A DNA stretch of 64,000 nucleotides from Rhodococcus jostii RHA1 (lineage in GTDB: Bacteria > Actinomycetota > Actinomycetes > Mycobacteriales > Mycobacteriaceae). Positions 1-10,633 of this stretch are shown here, piece by piece. How positions within the stretch are numbered: the first letter of the stretch is position 1; the number at the start of each line of letters is the position of its first letter. The stretch spans positions 1,550,001 to 1,614,000 of the forward strand of contig NC_008268.1 of the NCBI RefSeq assembly GCF_000014565.1, in the 5' to 3' direction. The position numbers and the translations under genes were made by a program. Below the pieces are notes generated by a model. The model was not told where the DNA came from and did not search any database. It worked only from the letters and a program-made list of their open reading frames with translations.

Positions 1-33
1 CACACTCGCCAGCCGCTCCGGGGCAACCGTTCC

Positions 34-62
34 ATCTTATCCTACCAGCCTCACCGGCGCAA
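34..62 (-). promoter_or_regulatory. Candidate rRNA operon promoter (proximal)
   Basis: Reading the minus strand, a TTGCGC -35 (57-62) and a TAAGAT -10 (34-39) are separated by exactly 17 bp. It points out of the window, away from murA. In mycobacteria the rRNA operon lies directly downstream of murA and its promoters sit in this gap, so an rrn promoter is the likely role. The rRNA genes themselves are outside the window, so this is inference from position and hexamers. Confidence 0.4.
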
Positions 63-206
63 GCCGAGACGCTGAACAGAATCTAACCGGGATGGAAGCA
101 CCACCGTACACGACGGTGAACTTCCGATGTACCAGGCGCCTTCGTCCAACCTCGTGTCCCCCGCCTTCCGGCCGGGGTCGGTGTCCGTGTCGCTCTGACC
201 TGGAAT

Positions 207-236
207 AAGTTACGCGAAGGGAAACTGCTTGCCAAA
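207..236 (-). promoter_or_regulatory. Candidate rRNA operon promoter (distal)
   Basis: A second minus-strand promoter-like pair: TTTGGC (231-236), an 18-bp spacer and TAACTT (207-212). With the proximal pair it would give a tandem-promoter arrangement, common for actinobacterial rRNA operons. The stretch 1-341 has no believable gene; apart from these elements I see nothing else in it. Confidence 0.35.
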
Positions 237-341
237 TCGCCAGGTCACGGTGTTCGCCGGTTCGGATTCCGCTGGTCAGAGCCGGTGTGCCGGAACCGAT
301 TCGGCGTTCTGCCGCTCACACCGGCCGCTGTGACGCCGGAC

Positions 342-1616
342 TCACCGCTGAGAAGCGGGATCCGCGGCCACCCTTTCGATGCGGCCGCCGAGTTCCTGGA
401 GGATCTCGACGAAACGGGGGTAGCCCCGGTCGATGTGGAAGACGTCGTGCACTTCAGTCACGCCGTCGGCGACGAGTCCCGCCAGCACCAGGCCGGCGCC
501 GGCCCGGATGTCCGAGGACCACACCGGCGCACTCGACAGCTGCGCGATTCCCCGGATCACAGCGTGGTGACCATCCGTCCGAGCATCGGCACCCAACCGG
601 ATCATCTCCTCGACGAACCGGAACCGCGCCTCGAAGACGTTCTCCGTGATCATCGACGTTCCCTCCGCGACCGCGGCGAGACCGATGGCCATCGGCTGGA
701 GGTCGGTGGGGAAACCCGGATAGGGCAGAGTCGCGAAGTTGACGGCCGTGGGCCGCGCTTCCTGGACCACCCGGAATCCGTCGGACTCGGCCGTGACTTC
801 GGCTCCGGCCACCCGCAGCTTGTCGAGCACCAGGCTGAGGTGCTTCGGGTTGACTCCGCGGACTCGCACGTCGCCACGGGTCATCGACGCGGCGATCCCC
901 CACGTCGCTGCGACGATCCGATCGCCGATGACCCGGTGCGTGGTGGGCTCGAGTTTGGGGACGCCCTGGATCGTCAGCGTGGACGTGCCGGCACCCCGGA
1001 TCTTCGCGCCCATCTGAATCAGCATGTTGCACAGGTCGACGATCTCGGGTTCGCGGGCCGCGTTGTCGATCACCGTCTCACCCTTGGCGAGTACGGCGGC
1101 CATCAGGATGTTCTCGGTCGCCCCCACCGACGGGAACGCGAGCCGGATGTTCGCGCCGTGCAGGTCGTCGGCCTGCGCCACCACGCAGCCGTGTTCGATC
1201 GTGCTGTGCGCGCCCAGCAATCGCAGCCCCGACTGGTGCATGTCGAGGGGCCGCGATCCGATGGCATCGCCACCCGGTAGCGCGACCACGGCGCGTCGGC
1301 ACCGCGCGACCAGCGGTCCGAGCACACACACCGACGCGCGGAACTGACGTACCGCGGCGAAATCGGCGTGGTGTTTCGGCTCCGCGGGTGTGGTGATCCG
1401 GACGATGGAATCGTCGAGGTCCACCTCGCAGCCGAGGCCGCGCAGGACGTCGGCCATCAAAGGGACATCGAGGATGTCCGGGCAGTTGGTGACAGTTGTG
1501 GTGCCCTCAGCCAACAGCGCTGCCGCCATCAGCTTGAGAACGCTGTTCTTGGCGCCCCCGACAGACACTTCACCTACGAGGCGGTTACCGCCGGTGACAA
1601 GGAAGCGTTCACTCAC
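342..1616 (-). CDS. murA: UDP-N-acetylglucosamine 1-carboxyvinyltransferase MurA
   Basis: First committed step of peptidoglycan synthesis: transfer of enolpyruvate from PEP to UDP-GlcNAc in the cytoplasm. 424 residues, close to the family's ~420. The start of the family shows as a GGxxLxGxVxVxGAKNS pattern at residues 9-25. The catalytic loop reads [11 protein letters not shown], so the usual fosfomycin-target Cys is Asp117, as in M. tuberculosis MurA. The GTG start at 1616 is chosen because family homology begins there; the frame stays open to 2060 but that part lies over the divergent adenosyltransferase gene. A TAGGCT -10-like hexamer lies 7 nt before the GTG and no Shine-Dalgarno is seen, so the mRNA may be leaderless. 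Confidence 0.96.
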   Translation of the reverse strand: MSERFLVTGGNRLVGEVSVGGAKNSVLKLMAAALLAEGTTTVTNCPDILDVPLMADVLRGLGCEVDLDDSIVRITTPAEPKHHADFAAVRQFRASVCVLGPLVARCRRAVVALPGGDAIGSRPLDMHQSGLRLLGAHSTIEHGCVVAQADDLHGANIRLAFPSVGATENILMAAVLAKGETVIDNAAREPEIVDLCNMLIQMGAKIRGAGTSTLTIQGVPKLEPTTHRVIGDRIVAATWGIAASMTRGDVRVRGVNPKHLSLVLDKLRVAGAEVTAESDGFRVVQEARPTAVNFATLPYPGFPTDLQPMAIGLAAVAEGTSMITENVFEARFRFVEEMIRLGADARTDGHHAVIRGIAQLSSAPVWSSDIRAGAGLVLAGLVADGVTEVHDVFHIDRGYPRFVEILQELGGRIERVAADPASQR

Positions 1617-1623
1617 AGAACAC

Positions 1624-1629
1624 AGCCTA
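1624..1629 (-). promoter_or_regulatory. Candidate -10 element for leaderless murA mRNA
   Basis: TAGGCT on the minus strand fits the actinobacterial TANNNT -10 pattern and ends 7 nt before the murA GTG, so transcription would begin at or next to the start codon. No convincing -35 is visible and there is no ribosome-binding site in the gap. Confidence 0.4.
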
Positions 1630-1670
1630 GAGCCAGGGATACCGACCCCGGAGGCCGGTACCGTAACGCT

Positions 1671-2246
1671 ATGGCCGTACACCTCACCAAGATCTACACC
1701 CGGACCGGCGACGACGGGACCACCGGACTCAGCGATTTCTCCCGTGTGTCGAAGAACGATCCGCGGCTGATCGCCTACGCCGACTGCGACGAGGCGAACG
1801 CCTCGATCGGGGTCGCGGTGGCATTGGGCGACCCGCCCGAGGAGATCCGGTCGATCCTGCGGCAGATCCAGAACGACCTGTTCGACGCCGGCGCCGACCT
1901 CTCCACCCCGGTGGAGGAGGAACCGAAGTACCCGCCGCTGCGCATCTCCGACGAGTACATCGACCGTCTCGAGGGCTGGTGCGACGAACTGAACGAACGC
2001 CTGGAGCCGCTGAACTCCTTCATTCTCCCCGGCGGCACGGCACTCGGAGCGCTGCTGCACGTGGCACGGACCGTGACCCGGCGGGCCGAGCGGTCTGCGT
2101 GGGCGGCCGTCGACGCGAACCCGGAGACCACCAACGCACTTCCGGCGAAGTATCTCAACCGGCTGTCGGATCTGCTGTTCATCGTCAGCAGGCTCGCGAA
2201 CCCCGAGGGCGACGTGCTCTGGAAGCCCGGAGCCGGGAAGTCCTGA
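1671..2246 (+). CDS. Cob(I)alamin adenosyltransferase, PduO type
   Basis: Adenosylates cob(I)alamin with ATP to make coenzyme B12. 191 residues, typical of the trimeric PduO/MMAB family. The N-terminal [14 protein letters not shown] motif (residues 6-19) is the ATP-binding signature, and the C-terminal half has the family RRAERS and [10 protein letters not shown] motifs. The ATG at 1671 begins right at family homology and is divergent from murA with a 54-bp gap. Its stop abuts the stop of the convergent DUF2550 gene with no spacer. The same neighbour is found beside murA in mycobacteria. Confidence 0.93.
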   Translation: MAVHLTKIYTRTGDDGTTGLSDFSRVSKNDPRLIAYADCDEANASIGVAVALGDPPEEIRSILRQIQNDLFDAGADLSTPVEEEPKYPPLRISDEYIDRLEGWCDELNERLEPLNSFILPGGTALGALLHVARTVTRRAERSAWAAVDANPETTNALPAKYLNRLSDLLFIVSRLANPEGDVLWKPGAGKS

Positions 2247-2681
2247 TCAGAGTCGGCGACCGCGAACCGATCGGCCGGACGGTCGTGATTCGACCCAGGA
2301 CAGGAACGCGGTCAACGCTCCCCCGTCCAATGCGATCTCGTACGAGCTACCGCGGTCCTTGACCGACAGGATGATGATTTCCTCGGACATGATGTCGAAC
2401 TCGGAGCCCTCCGGGCTGCGACGACCTGCGACTTCGATGCCCTGGCGGTCGATGCGCGAATCAGGGCCGGGGCGCAAACTCGACAGTTTGAAGAAGACGA
2501 GGGAACCCTCGCCGTAGCGGATGACGCCGTGGCGCCACCCGGTGTCCCCCGGGGCAGGCGTCACCCGAAGGATCGCCGCGGTGCCACCGCGGCGCAGTAC
2601 TGCAAGCCGATACAAAAAGACCGCGACGAAGGCCGCGAGCAGCACAACCAGAATGATCAACACAGTCATTCCGATTGTCAC
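2247..2681 (-). CDS. DUF2550 membrane-anchored protein, last gene of the atp operon
   Basis: 144 residues with one N-terminal membrane segment (about residues 4-26, hydrophobic I/V/L/A-rich) followed by a charged RRGG turn and a soluble domain. It matches the actinobacterial DUF2550 family that follows atpC in mycobacteria. It lies 36 nt downstream of atpC in the same direction, so it is probably co-transcribed with the ATP synthase. The function is unknown; an accessory or membrane-associated role is only suggested by position. Confidence 0.85.
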   Translation of the reverse strand: MTIGMTVLIILVVLLAAFVAVFLYRLAVLRRGGTAAILRVTPAPGDTGWRHGVIRYGEGSLVFFKLSSLRPGPDSRIDRQGIEVAGRRSPEGSEFDIMSEEIIILSVKDRGSSYEIALDGGALTAFLSWVESRPSGRSVRGRRL

Positions 2682-2717
2682 TGTTCGTCGGCTCCGTCGC
2701 GGTCTTTCTCGTGCAGC

Positions 2718-3086
2718 CTAAGCGCGCTCTACAGCGCGGATCCGACCCTTGGCGACAGCAATCGCCTCGAGATCGTCTCCACTCTCTGCGAGCACGGCCT
2801 TGGCCGCTTCCACATCGATGTCCTCGGCCAAGTCGGCTGACTCGGCGAGGATCGTGACTGTCTTCGCGGTCACGGACAGGAACCCGCCGTGCACAGCAGC
2901 GACGATACGCTCACCGTCAGCCGTCGTGATCGCAACCACTCCGGCCTCGACCAGCTGTCCGAGAACCGGCTCATGCCCAGGCATGACACCGATCTCGCCC
3001 TCGGTCGTCTGTGCGCTGACGAGAGTCGCCGAACCAGACCACAACCGTCGCTCCACGGCGACGAGTTCCACGGTCATCTCAGCCAT
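2718..3086 (-). CDS. atpC: F1Fo ATP synthase epsilon subunit
   Basis: Central-stalk subunit of F1 that couples and can inhibit rotation. 122 residues. The N-terminal beta-sandwich carries the family [11 protein letters not shown] motif (residues 35-45). The C-terminal helical part is short, as in other mycolata where the inhibitory helix pair is reduced. It starts 6 nt after atpD ends, in the atp operon. Confidence 0.95.
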   Translation of the reverse strand: MAEMTVELVAVERRLWSGSATLVSAQTTEGEIGVMPGHEPVLGQLVEAGVVAITTADGERIVAAVHGGFLSVTAKTVTILAESADLAEDIDVEAAKAVLAESGDDLEAIAVAKGRIRAVERA

Positions 3087-3092
3087 CGTCGA

Positions 3093-4547
<1,455 letters not shown>

Positions 4548-5528
4548 TTAGTCACTTCCTGCGCTCGAGGCAAGCGCATTCGCGCCGCCGACGATCTCGC
4601 TGATTTCCTGGGTGATCTGGGCCTGGCGAGCCTGGTTTGCCTGACGGCTCAACGTGTTCACCAGTTCGTTTGCGTTGTCCGTCGCCGCCTTCATGGCGGT
4701 ACGACGGGCAGCCGACTCCGACGCCGCAGCATCCAGCAGCGAGGAGTAGATGCGGGTGCTGATGTACTTCGGCAGCAGGGCACCGAGCAACTTGTCGGGT
4801 TCCGGCTCGAAGTTGTATCCGGCGACCGGCTCCGAGTCGCTGGACCCGTGACCGTTCGACAGCATGTCTTCGCCGAGCTCGACGCGCTCCTCCGAAACCA
4901 TCACCTCGAGGGGAGCCATCCGGCGAACCTCGGGAGACTGGGTCAGCATCGACACGAAGCGGGTGTAGACGATGTGCAGCTCGTCGACGCCTTCGATGGT
5001 GCCCTCGCCGTTCGGCGCGGGGACCTCCGAGCCGGATCCGGCCATGAACAGGTCGACCAGGTGACGGCTCGCCTTGGCAGCGTCGGAGTAGCCCGGATCC
5101 TGGGAGAACCCGGTCCACGCACCTCCCAAGTCGCGGCCACGGAACGTGTAGTACCCCAGGCCCTTGGATCCGAGCACGTAGATGACCGGATCCTTGCCCT
5201 CGCTGCGCAGCAGCTGGAACAGCTCCTCGGCCTCCTTGAGGACGTTGGAGTTGTATCCGCCGCACATACCGCGGTCGCTGGTGACGACCAGAACCGCGGC
5301 ACGCTTGGGATCGGTGCGCTCGTTGAGCAACGGGTGGTCCAGCGAAGCCGACGCGCTCGCCAGCTCCGACAGAACCTTCGTGATCTCTTCGGCGTACGGC
5401 TTCGCCGCGGCGACGCGCGACTGTGCCTTCGTGATGCGCGAGGTCGCGATCAGTTCCTGGGCCTTGGTGATCTTCTTGGTCGAGTTGACCGACTTGATGC
5501 GAGACCTCAGTTCGAGAATGCTTGCCAT
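4548..5528 (-). CDS. atpG: F1Fo ATP synthase gamma subunit
   Basis: Rotor shaft of F1. 326 residues. It has the N-terminal helix [20 protein letters not shown] and a C-terminal helix (about residues 270-315) that form the coiled coil. The central Rossmann-like part contains [13 protein letters not shown]. It is longer than the E. coli protein because of acidic/polar insertions around residues 145-170 and 215-235, in line with the extended gamma loops of mycolata. It follows atpA with a 48-nt gap. Confidence 0.96.
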   Translation of the reverse strand: MASILELRSRIKSVNSTKKITKAQELIATSRITKAQSRVAAAKPYAEEITKVLSELASASASLDHPLLNERTDPKRAAVLVVTSDRGMCGGYNSNVLKEAEELFQLLRSEGKDPVIYVLGSKGLGYYTFRGRDLGGAWTGFSQDPGYSDAAKASRHLVDLFMAGSGSEVPAPNGEGTIEGVDELHIVYTRFVSMLTQSPEVRRMAPLEVMVSEERVELGEDMLSNGHGSSDSEPVAGYNFEPEPDKLLGALLPKYISTRIYSSLLDAAASESAARRTAMKAATDNANELVNTLSRQANQARQAQITQEISEIVGGANALASSAGSD

Positions 5529-5576
5529 CGATCGATCACTCTCCCTTCATGTTTCGCAGCATCATGGGCAGGCCGC

Positions 5577-7220
5577 TCACTTGCTGACGGTGGTGCGCTT
5601 GACGTTGATCTGCTCGTGGCCGACCTCGCCGGCGTCCAGAGCTTCGGCCTCGGCCTCGTTCACGACCCGGCTTCCGTCGGACGCGATGAAGGTTTCCTTG
5701 AACTTGTCGGTGGCCTCCACCAGCGCCTTGGCGTTGTCGGCGTCGAGGGCCTTGCCGCCCTTGATGCTCTCGTACACGCCGGAGGCGGTGCGGTGCAGCT
5801 CGTCGAGCAGTTCGGCTTCGAAGCGGCGGACGTCGCCGACCGGCACGCTGTCGAAGACACCTTCGCCGGCGAGGTAGATCGAGACGATCTGGTCCTCGAC
5901 GGGGATCGGGCTGTACTGATCCTGCTTGAGCAGCTCCACCAGGCGGGCACCGCGCTCGAGCTGTGCCTTCGAGGCGGCGTCCAGGTCGGAGGCGAAGGCG
6001 GAGAACGCCTCGAGCTCACGGAACTGAGCCAGCTCCAGACGCAGCGAACCGGAGACCTTCTTCATGCCCTTGGTCTGCGCGGCGCCACCGACTCGGGACA
6101 CCGAGATGCCGACGTTGATGGCCGGGCGGACACCCTTGTTGAACAGGTCCGACTCGAGGAACACCTGACCGTCGGTGATGGAAATGACGTTGGTCGGGAT
6201 GTAGGCCGAGACGTCGTTGGCCTTGGTCTCGATGATCGGCAGCGCGGTCAGCGAGCCTCCACCCAGGGCGTCGGACAGCTTGGCCGAACGCTCCAGCAGG
6301 CGGGAGTGCAGGTAGAAGACGTCACCGGGGTATGCCTCACGTCCCGGCGGGCGACGCAGCAGCAGCGAGATGGCGCGGTACGCCTCGGCCTGCTTGGTCA
6401 GGTCGTCGAACACGACCAGGACGTGCTTGCCCTGGTACATCCAGTGCTGGCCGATGGCGGAGCCGGTGTAGGGCGCGAGCCACTTGAATCCGGCGGAGTC
6501 GGAGGCCGGGGCGGCGACGATGGTGGTGTACTCCATCGCGCCCTGCTCCTCGAGGGCAGCCTTGACGCCCGCAATGGTGGAGCCCTTCTGGCCGATCGCG
6601 ACGTAGATGCAGCGAACCTGCTGCTTCTCGTCGCCGGTCTCCCAGTTGGCCTTCTGGTTCAGGATCGCGTCGATGCAGACGGCGGTCTTGCCCGTCTTAC
6701 GGTCGCCGATGACGAGCTGGCGCTGTCCGCGGCCGATCGGGGTCATCGCGTCGATGGCCTTGATGCCGGTCTGCAGCGGCTCCTCGACGGGCTGACGCTC
6801 GAGCACCGAGGCAGCCTGCAGTTCGAGCGCGCGGGTCTCGTTGCTCTCGATCTCGCCCAGGCCGTCGATCGGCTGTCCGAGCGGGTTGATGACGCGGCCG
6901 AGGAAGGCGTCGCCGACGGGTACCGACAGCACGTCGCCGGTCCGCTTGACTTCCTGGCCTTCCTGGATGTTCTCGTAATCGCCCAGGATGACGGCACCGA
7001 TCTCGGTGGCGTCCAGGTTGAGCGCGACACCCAGAATTCCGCCGGGGAACTCCAGCAGTTCGTTGGCCATCGCCGAAGGCAGGCCACTGACGTGCGCGAT
7101 GCCGTCGCTGGTGTCGGTCACAAGGCCGACCTCTTCGCGGGAGGCCTCCGGGGAGTAGCTCGCGGTGTAGTTCTCGATCGCACTACGGATCTCGTCGGAG
7201 GAGATCGTCAGCTCCGCCAT
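5577..7220 (-). CDS. atpA: F1Fo ATP synthase alpha subunit
   Basis: Non-catalytic nucleotide-binding subunit of F1. 547 residues. It shows Walker [10 protein letters not shown], the family [17 protein letters not shown] signature and a C-terminal helical domain. The C-terminus runs ~35 residues beyond the E. coli protein; mycobacterial alpha subunits also carry a C-terminal extension that suppresses ATP hydrolysis, so a similar role here is possible but inferred. Spacing is 62 nt from atpH and 48 nt to atpG. Confidence 0.97.
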   Translation of the reverse strand: MAELTISSDEIRSAIENYTASYSPEASREEVGLVTDTSDGIAHVSGLPSAMANELLEFPGGILGVALNLDATEIGAVILGDYENIQEGQEVKRTGDVLSVPVGDAFLGRVINPLGQPIDGLGEIESNETRALELQAASVLERQPVEEPLQTGIKAIDAMTPIGRGQRQLVIGDRKTGKTAVCIDAILNQKANWETGDEKQQVRCIYVAIGQKGSTIAGVKAALEEQGAMEYTTIVAAPASDSAGFKWLAPYTGSAIGQHWMYQGKHVLVVFDDLTKQAEAYRAISLLLRRPPGREAYPGDVFYLHSRLLERSAKLSDALGGGSLTALPIIETKANDVSAYIPTNVISITDGQVFLESDLFNKGVRPAINVGISVSRVGGAAQTKGMKKVSGSLRLELAQFRELEAFSAFASDLDAASKAQLERGARLVELLKQDQYSPIPVEDQIVSIYLAGEGVFDSVPVGDVRRFEAELLDELHRTASGVYESIKGGKALDADNAKALVEATDKFKETFIASDGSRVVNEAEAEALDAGEVGHEQINVKRTTVSK

Positions 7221-7282
7221 GTTTTTCCTGCTCTCGGTGTCTGGTCTTCGAAAAGATCTGGGGTATGGGGTTCGGTTGCGGA

Positions 7283-8119
7283 CTACTTGAGGGATTTCCG
7301 CAGCGCTGCGAGACGTCCCGCGCCGCTGCCGTCGATCACCTCGTCGCCCACCCGGACGACCAAGCCGCTGAGGAGTTCAGGATCGACCTCCACGTGAACC
7401 GTCACCGGCTTCCCGTAGGTACGGGTGAGGGTGGCGGTCAGCCGATCCGACTGCTCACTGGACAGCGGAGCAGAGCTGCGCACCTTGGCGACAACTGCTT
7501 CCCGCTGTGCTGCTGCCAGATTCGACAGTTCGTCGAAGGCGTCCGCGGGTGCGGAGTTCTTCAACCGGCCCACTGCCTGGGTCGCCAGCGCCTCGGCGAC
7601 AGCGGTGACCTTGCCGTACAGCAGCTTGGAGAGCAGTTCACGCTTCCTCTTCGCCGGCACGGAACGGTCGGACAGTGACTGCTCGAGCTTCGGGTTACCG
7701 GCAACGATGCGGCCGAGGCGGAAGAGCTCGTCCTCGACAGCGTCGAGCTGTCCCTGATCGGCCGCTGCCTTCAGCAGCGATTCCCGACCGACGAGCACCA
7801 GCGAGTTGAGCAGGTCGGAGGTGACGGACCAGTCCTGGCCCACCGCCGCCTTCAGGACGGCGAGGGTCTCGGCCGAGACCTTGCCACCGAATACCTGCTC
7901 GGCCAGACCTTCGCGAACGTTCCCGGGCGTCGAGGTGTCCGACAGGGCACTCCGGAGAGTGCGCTGCTCGTCCAGGATCTCGACGACCGAGAACAGCTCG
8001 GCCCCGATCTGGGCCGCGGCCGCTGTGGCTGCTCCGGCAGAGACGGATCCCAAGGCCGAAGACAACGCAGCACGGGTCTGCGTCAAGGCCTCACGGCTCG
8101 CTGCGTACATGGTGCTCAC
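7283..8119 (-). CDS. atpH: F1Fo ATP synthase delta subunit, long actinobacterial form
   Basis: Peripheral-stalk subunit on top of F1. 278 residues, about 100 more than the E. coli delta. The C-terminal 180 residues carry the classic delta pattern ([36 protein letters not shown] near the end). The extra N-terminal ~100 residues resemble the additional domain of the mycobacterial b-delta fusion, but here delta is a separate protein with its own b subunit upstream. Its start overlaps the atpF stop by 4 nt. Confidence 0.93.
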
Positions 8120-8673
8120 TTCCCTGCTGCGGAATTTGCGCCGATGGTGTCGAGCTCGTTCAGGAAGCGATCGACCGTGCCGGCCCGCTTGACGTCGTCG
8201 GCGAGGGACTCACCGATGACCTTCTCAGCGAGGTCGACCGCGGTGCGGCCGAGATCGGCGCGCAGTTCGGCGACGATCTGCTGACGCTGGGCAACCAACT
8301 GGTTGTTGCCGGCGGCCACGATGCGGTCGCTTTCTTCCTGAGCCTGTGCCTTCATTTCGGCGATGATCTGCTGCCCCTGGGTGCGCGCGTCCTCACGGAT
8401 CTGCGCAGCCTCGGTGCGAGCTTCGGCGAGCTGAGCGCGGTACTGCTCGAGCGCCGCCTTCGCTTCGGCCTGGGCCTCTTCGGCCCTCTTGATGCCGCCG
8501 TCGATCTGCTCGGTTCGCTCGGCAAGGACCTTCTGGAACATCGGAAGGACGTACTTCCAGAAGACGAAACCAACGATGACCAGGCAGACGATCGACCAAA
8601 CGATGTCATACGTCTCGGGCAGGAGAGGGTTGTGACTCTCTTCCTGCGCGAGGACTGCGATGTTGGCTGCCAT
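8116..8673 (-). CDS. atpF: F1Fo ATP synthase b subunit
   Basis: Membrane-anchored part of the peripheral stalk. 185 residues with one membrane helix (about residues 23-44, ending FWKYVLPMF) followed by a long charged coiled coil rich in Ala/Glu/Gln/Arg. It begins 7 nt after atpE and overlaps atpH by 4 nt. Confidence 0.95.
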
Positions 8674-8680
8674 GACGATC

Positions 8681-8974
<294 letters not shown>

Positions 8975-9011
8975 TCAGTTCTTGGTGTAGCTGGTCGTGA
9001 AATTTGTGGTG

Positions 9012-9809
9012 CTAGTGCGAATCCGCGTGCAGCGCCAGATCGATGTACACCGACGTGAGCAGCGCGAAGACGTAGGCCTGCAGGAAGATCACCAGCAGTT
9101 CGAAGAAGGTGAATGCAATGCCGGCGGCAAGCGAGGCCACACCGAACACGGCCTGGAAGCCACCGGAGACGAAGAAGAAGTACTGGGTGGCGCTGAAGAA
9201 CAGCACCAGCAGGATGTGGCCGGCCAGCATGTTGGCCATGAGACGAACCATGAGCGTGAACGGCCGGAGGACGAACGTCGAGATGAACTCGATCGGCACG
9301 AGCAGGAAGTGCAGCGGAAGCGGAACACCGGGGACCACGATGCTGCTCTTCACGTACTTGAAGAAGCCGTACTTCTTGATGCCGACGTAGTTGAACACGA
9401 TGTACGCGAGGGCGGCGAGCACGAGCGGCATGCCGATACGCGCGTTCGGAGAGATGTTGATGAAGGGGATGATGCTGCCGAGGTTGGAGGCGAGCACCAG
9501 GAAGAAGATGGTGGTGATGACCGGCAGGAAGCGCTTGCCCTGCTCCTTGCCGAGAATCTCTTCCGCGATGTTGATCCGGACGAAGTCGAGCGCGATCTCA
9601 CCGATGTTCTGGACACCGCGAGGGATGATCTTCGGGCTGCGCAGCGCGATGACGAAGAAGAGCATCATCAGTCCGGACAGCAGGATGCGAACCAGCATCA
9701 GGCGGTCGAGTTCGAACGGAGTCCCTTCGAACAGGACCGCGGGCGGGAAGAAGTCGTTCAGGGAAGGCGCGTGGAATTCTTCTCCAGCAGCCACGTTGAT
9801 GACGCTCAG
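9012..9809 (-). CDS. atpB: F1Fo ATP synthase a subunit
   Basis: Stator channel subunit carrying protons to the c-ring. 265 residues with five or six membrane helices. The essential Arg lies in the FTLMVRLMANMLAGH motif, followed by the C-terminal helices. The start is uncertain: no ATG is near family homology. I chose CTG at 9809, preceded by a good GGGAGAG at 9814-9820; GTG at 9794 is the alternative but lacks a ribosome-binding site. The frame is open up to 10031 but that part has no family resemblance. Confidence 0.93.
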   Translation of the reverse strand: MSVINVAAGEEFHAPSLNDFFPPAVLFEGTPFELDRLMLVRILLSGLMMLFFVIALRSPKIIPRGVQNIGEIALDFVRINIAEEILGKEQGKRFLPVITTIFFLVLASNLGSIIPFINISPNARIGMPLVLAALAYIVFNYVGIKKYGFFKYVKSSIVVPGVPLPLHFLLVPIEFISTFVLRPFTLMVRLMANMLAGHILLVLFFSATQYFFFVSGGFQAVFGVASLAAGIAFTFFELLVIFLQAYVFALLTSVYIDLALHADSH

Positions 9810-10006
9810 CGTTCTCTCCCGTAGTCGGTCCGCAGCCTTCGTTGACTGCGGTTCGATCGGACATTGACGATCAAACAAGTCGACAAGCTCGACTCGCGTA
9901 TTCGTCAGCTGCTGCGGACTGTTCGAGTCCAGCGTCTGTCGGTGTCGGCGACTCTCGTCGACTCGGCGGCCCTGAAAGTGCGGCCACCTACAAGCATGCA
10001 ATACCG

Positions 10007-10023
10007 GCGAGTAACTTACTCGC
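10007..10023. promoter_or_regulatory. 17-bp palindrome in the atp leader
   Basis: GCGAGTAA-C-TTACTCGC, a perfect inverted repeat with a one-base centre, lies about 200 nt before atpB. The whole 312-nt gap 9810-10121 has no gene. The palindrome could be an operator or, in RNA, a 5' hairpin; it is close behind the promoter-like element at 10050-10055. Confidence 0.4.
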
Positions 10024-10049
10024 ACTCTCATTGCTCTCGCTTGACCCAG

Positions 10050-10058
10050 ACCTTAGCA
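10050..10058 (-). promoter_or_regulatory. Candidate extended -10 promoter before atpB
   Basis: Minus-strand TGC-TAAGGT (TAAGGT at 10050-10055) is an extended -10 element; no good -35 is seen. It would drive atpBEFHAGDC with a leader of about 230 nt that includes the 17-bp palindrome. Confidence 0.3.
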
Positions 10059-10121
10059 AGTCATCTACGACGTTGTGTAGACGGGGTCCGGGTCGATTCA
10101 ATTTTACTACATCTCGTAGTA

Positions 10122-10586
10122 CTACTTATCGTCCGATTCCGGCGATCCGGCGTCGTCCGACGGCGTCGGCTCGACGTACGGCGCCTTGGTTCCCAGGACG
10201 CCGAACGTTTCCGCTCCCAGCACGATCACCAACGACAGCACCATGACCAGCACCAATGCCGTCTTGTCGTAGAAGTCGAGCGGTTTGAGGATCGCCAGGA
10301 CCGTGATCGCGAGAATCATCTTCAGCAACCACGTACCGAGCAGTACCGCTCCCGCCGTCAAGGCCGGAAGTTTCGCGGTGAACAGCACACCCAGTGCCGT
10401 GCACAGGATGAACCCTCCCCCGACTGCCGCACCGAGAAGAGCGCCGTACAGACCGGGCTTGCCCGCGACGAGAAATGCGATGATCGAGCCGACCACTGCC
10501 AGCACGATCAGACCGAGAACTCCGTAGCGGACGGCAGCCCGCAACGACGCGGTGTGATCAGGGGCGGAGGCGGGGGTGAACGTCAC
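10122..10586 (-). CDS. AtpI-like small membrane protein of the atp operon
   Basis: 154 residues with four hydrophobic segments (about residues 24-42, 47-67, 75-95 and 100-120) and an acidic Pro/Ser/Asp-rich tail. It occupies the place of mycobacterial Rv1303 between wecA and atpB and resembles the AtpI/Rv1303 family, thought to help c-ring assembly. The GTG at 10586 is chosen; a TTG three codons upstream (10595) is equally possible, and neither has a clear ribosome-binding site. Confidence 0.8.
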   Translation of the reverse strand: MTFTPASAPDHTASLRAAVRYGVLGLIVLAVVGSIIAFLVAGKPGLYGALLGAAVGGGFILCTALGVLFTAKLPALTAGAVLLGTWLLKMILAITVLAILKPLDFYDKTALVLVMVLSLVIVLGAETFGVLGTKAPYVEPTPSDDAGSPESDDK

Positions 10587-10633
10587 GGTCGCCAAGGGTA
10601 GTGGATCTTCGCCGGTCCGCCGCAACCCTCCGG

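Noticed and set aside
1617..2060. N-terminal extension of the murA frame
   Set aside because: It overlaps the well-supported adenosyltransferase gene on the other strand, and MurA homology starts at the GTG at 1616.
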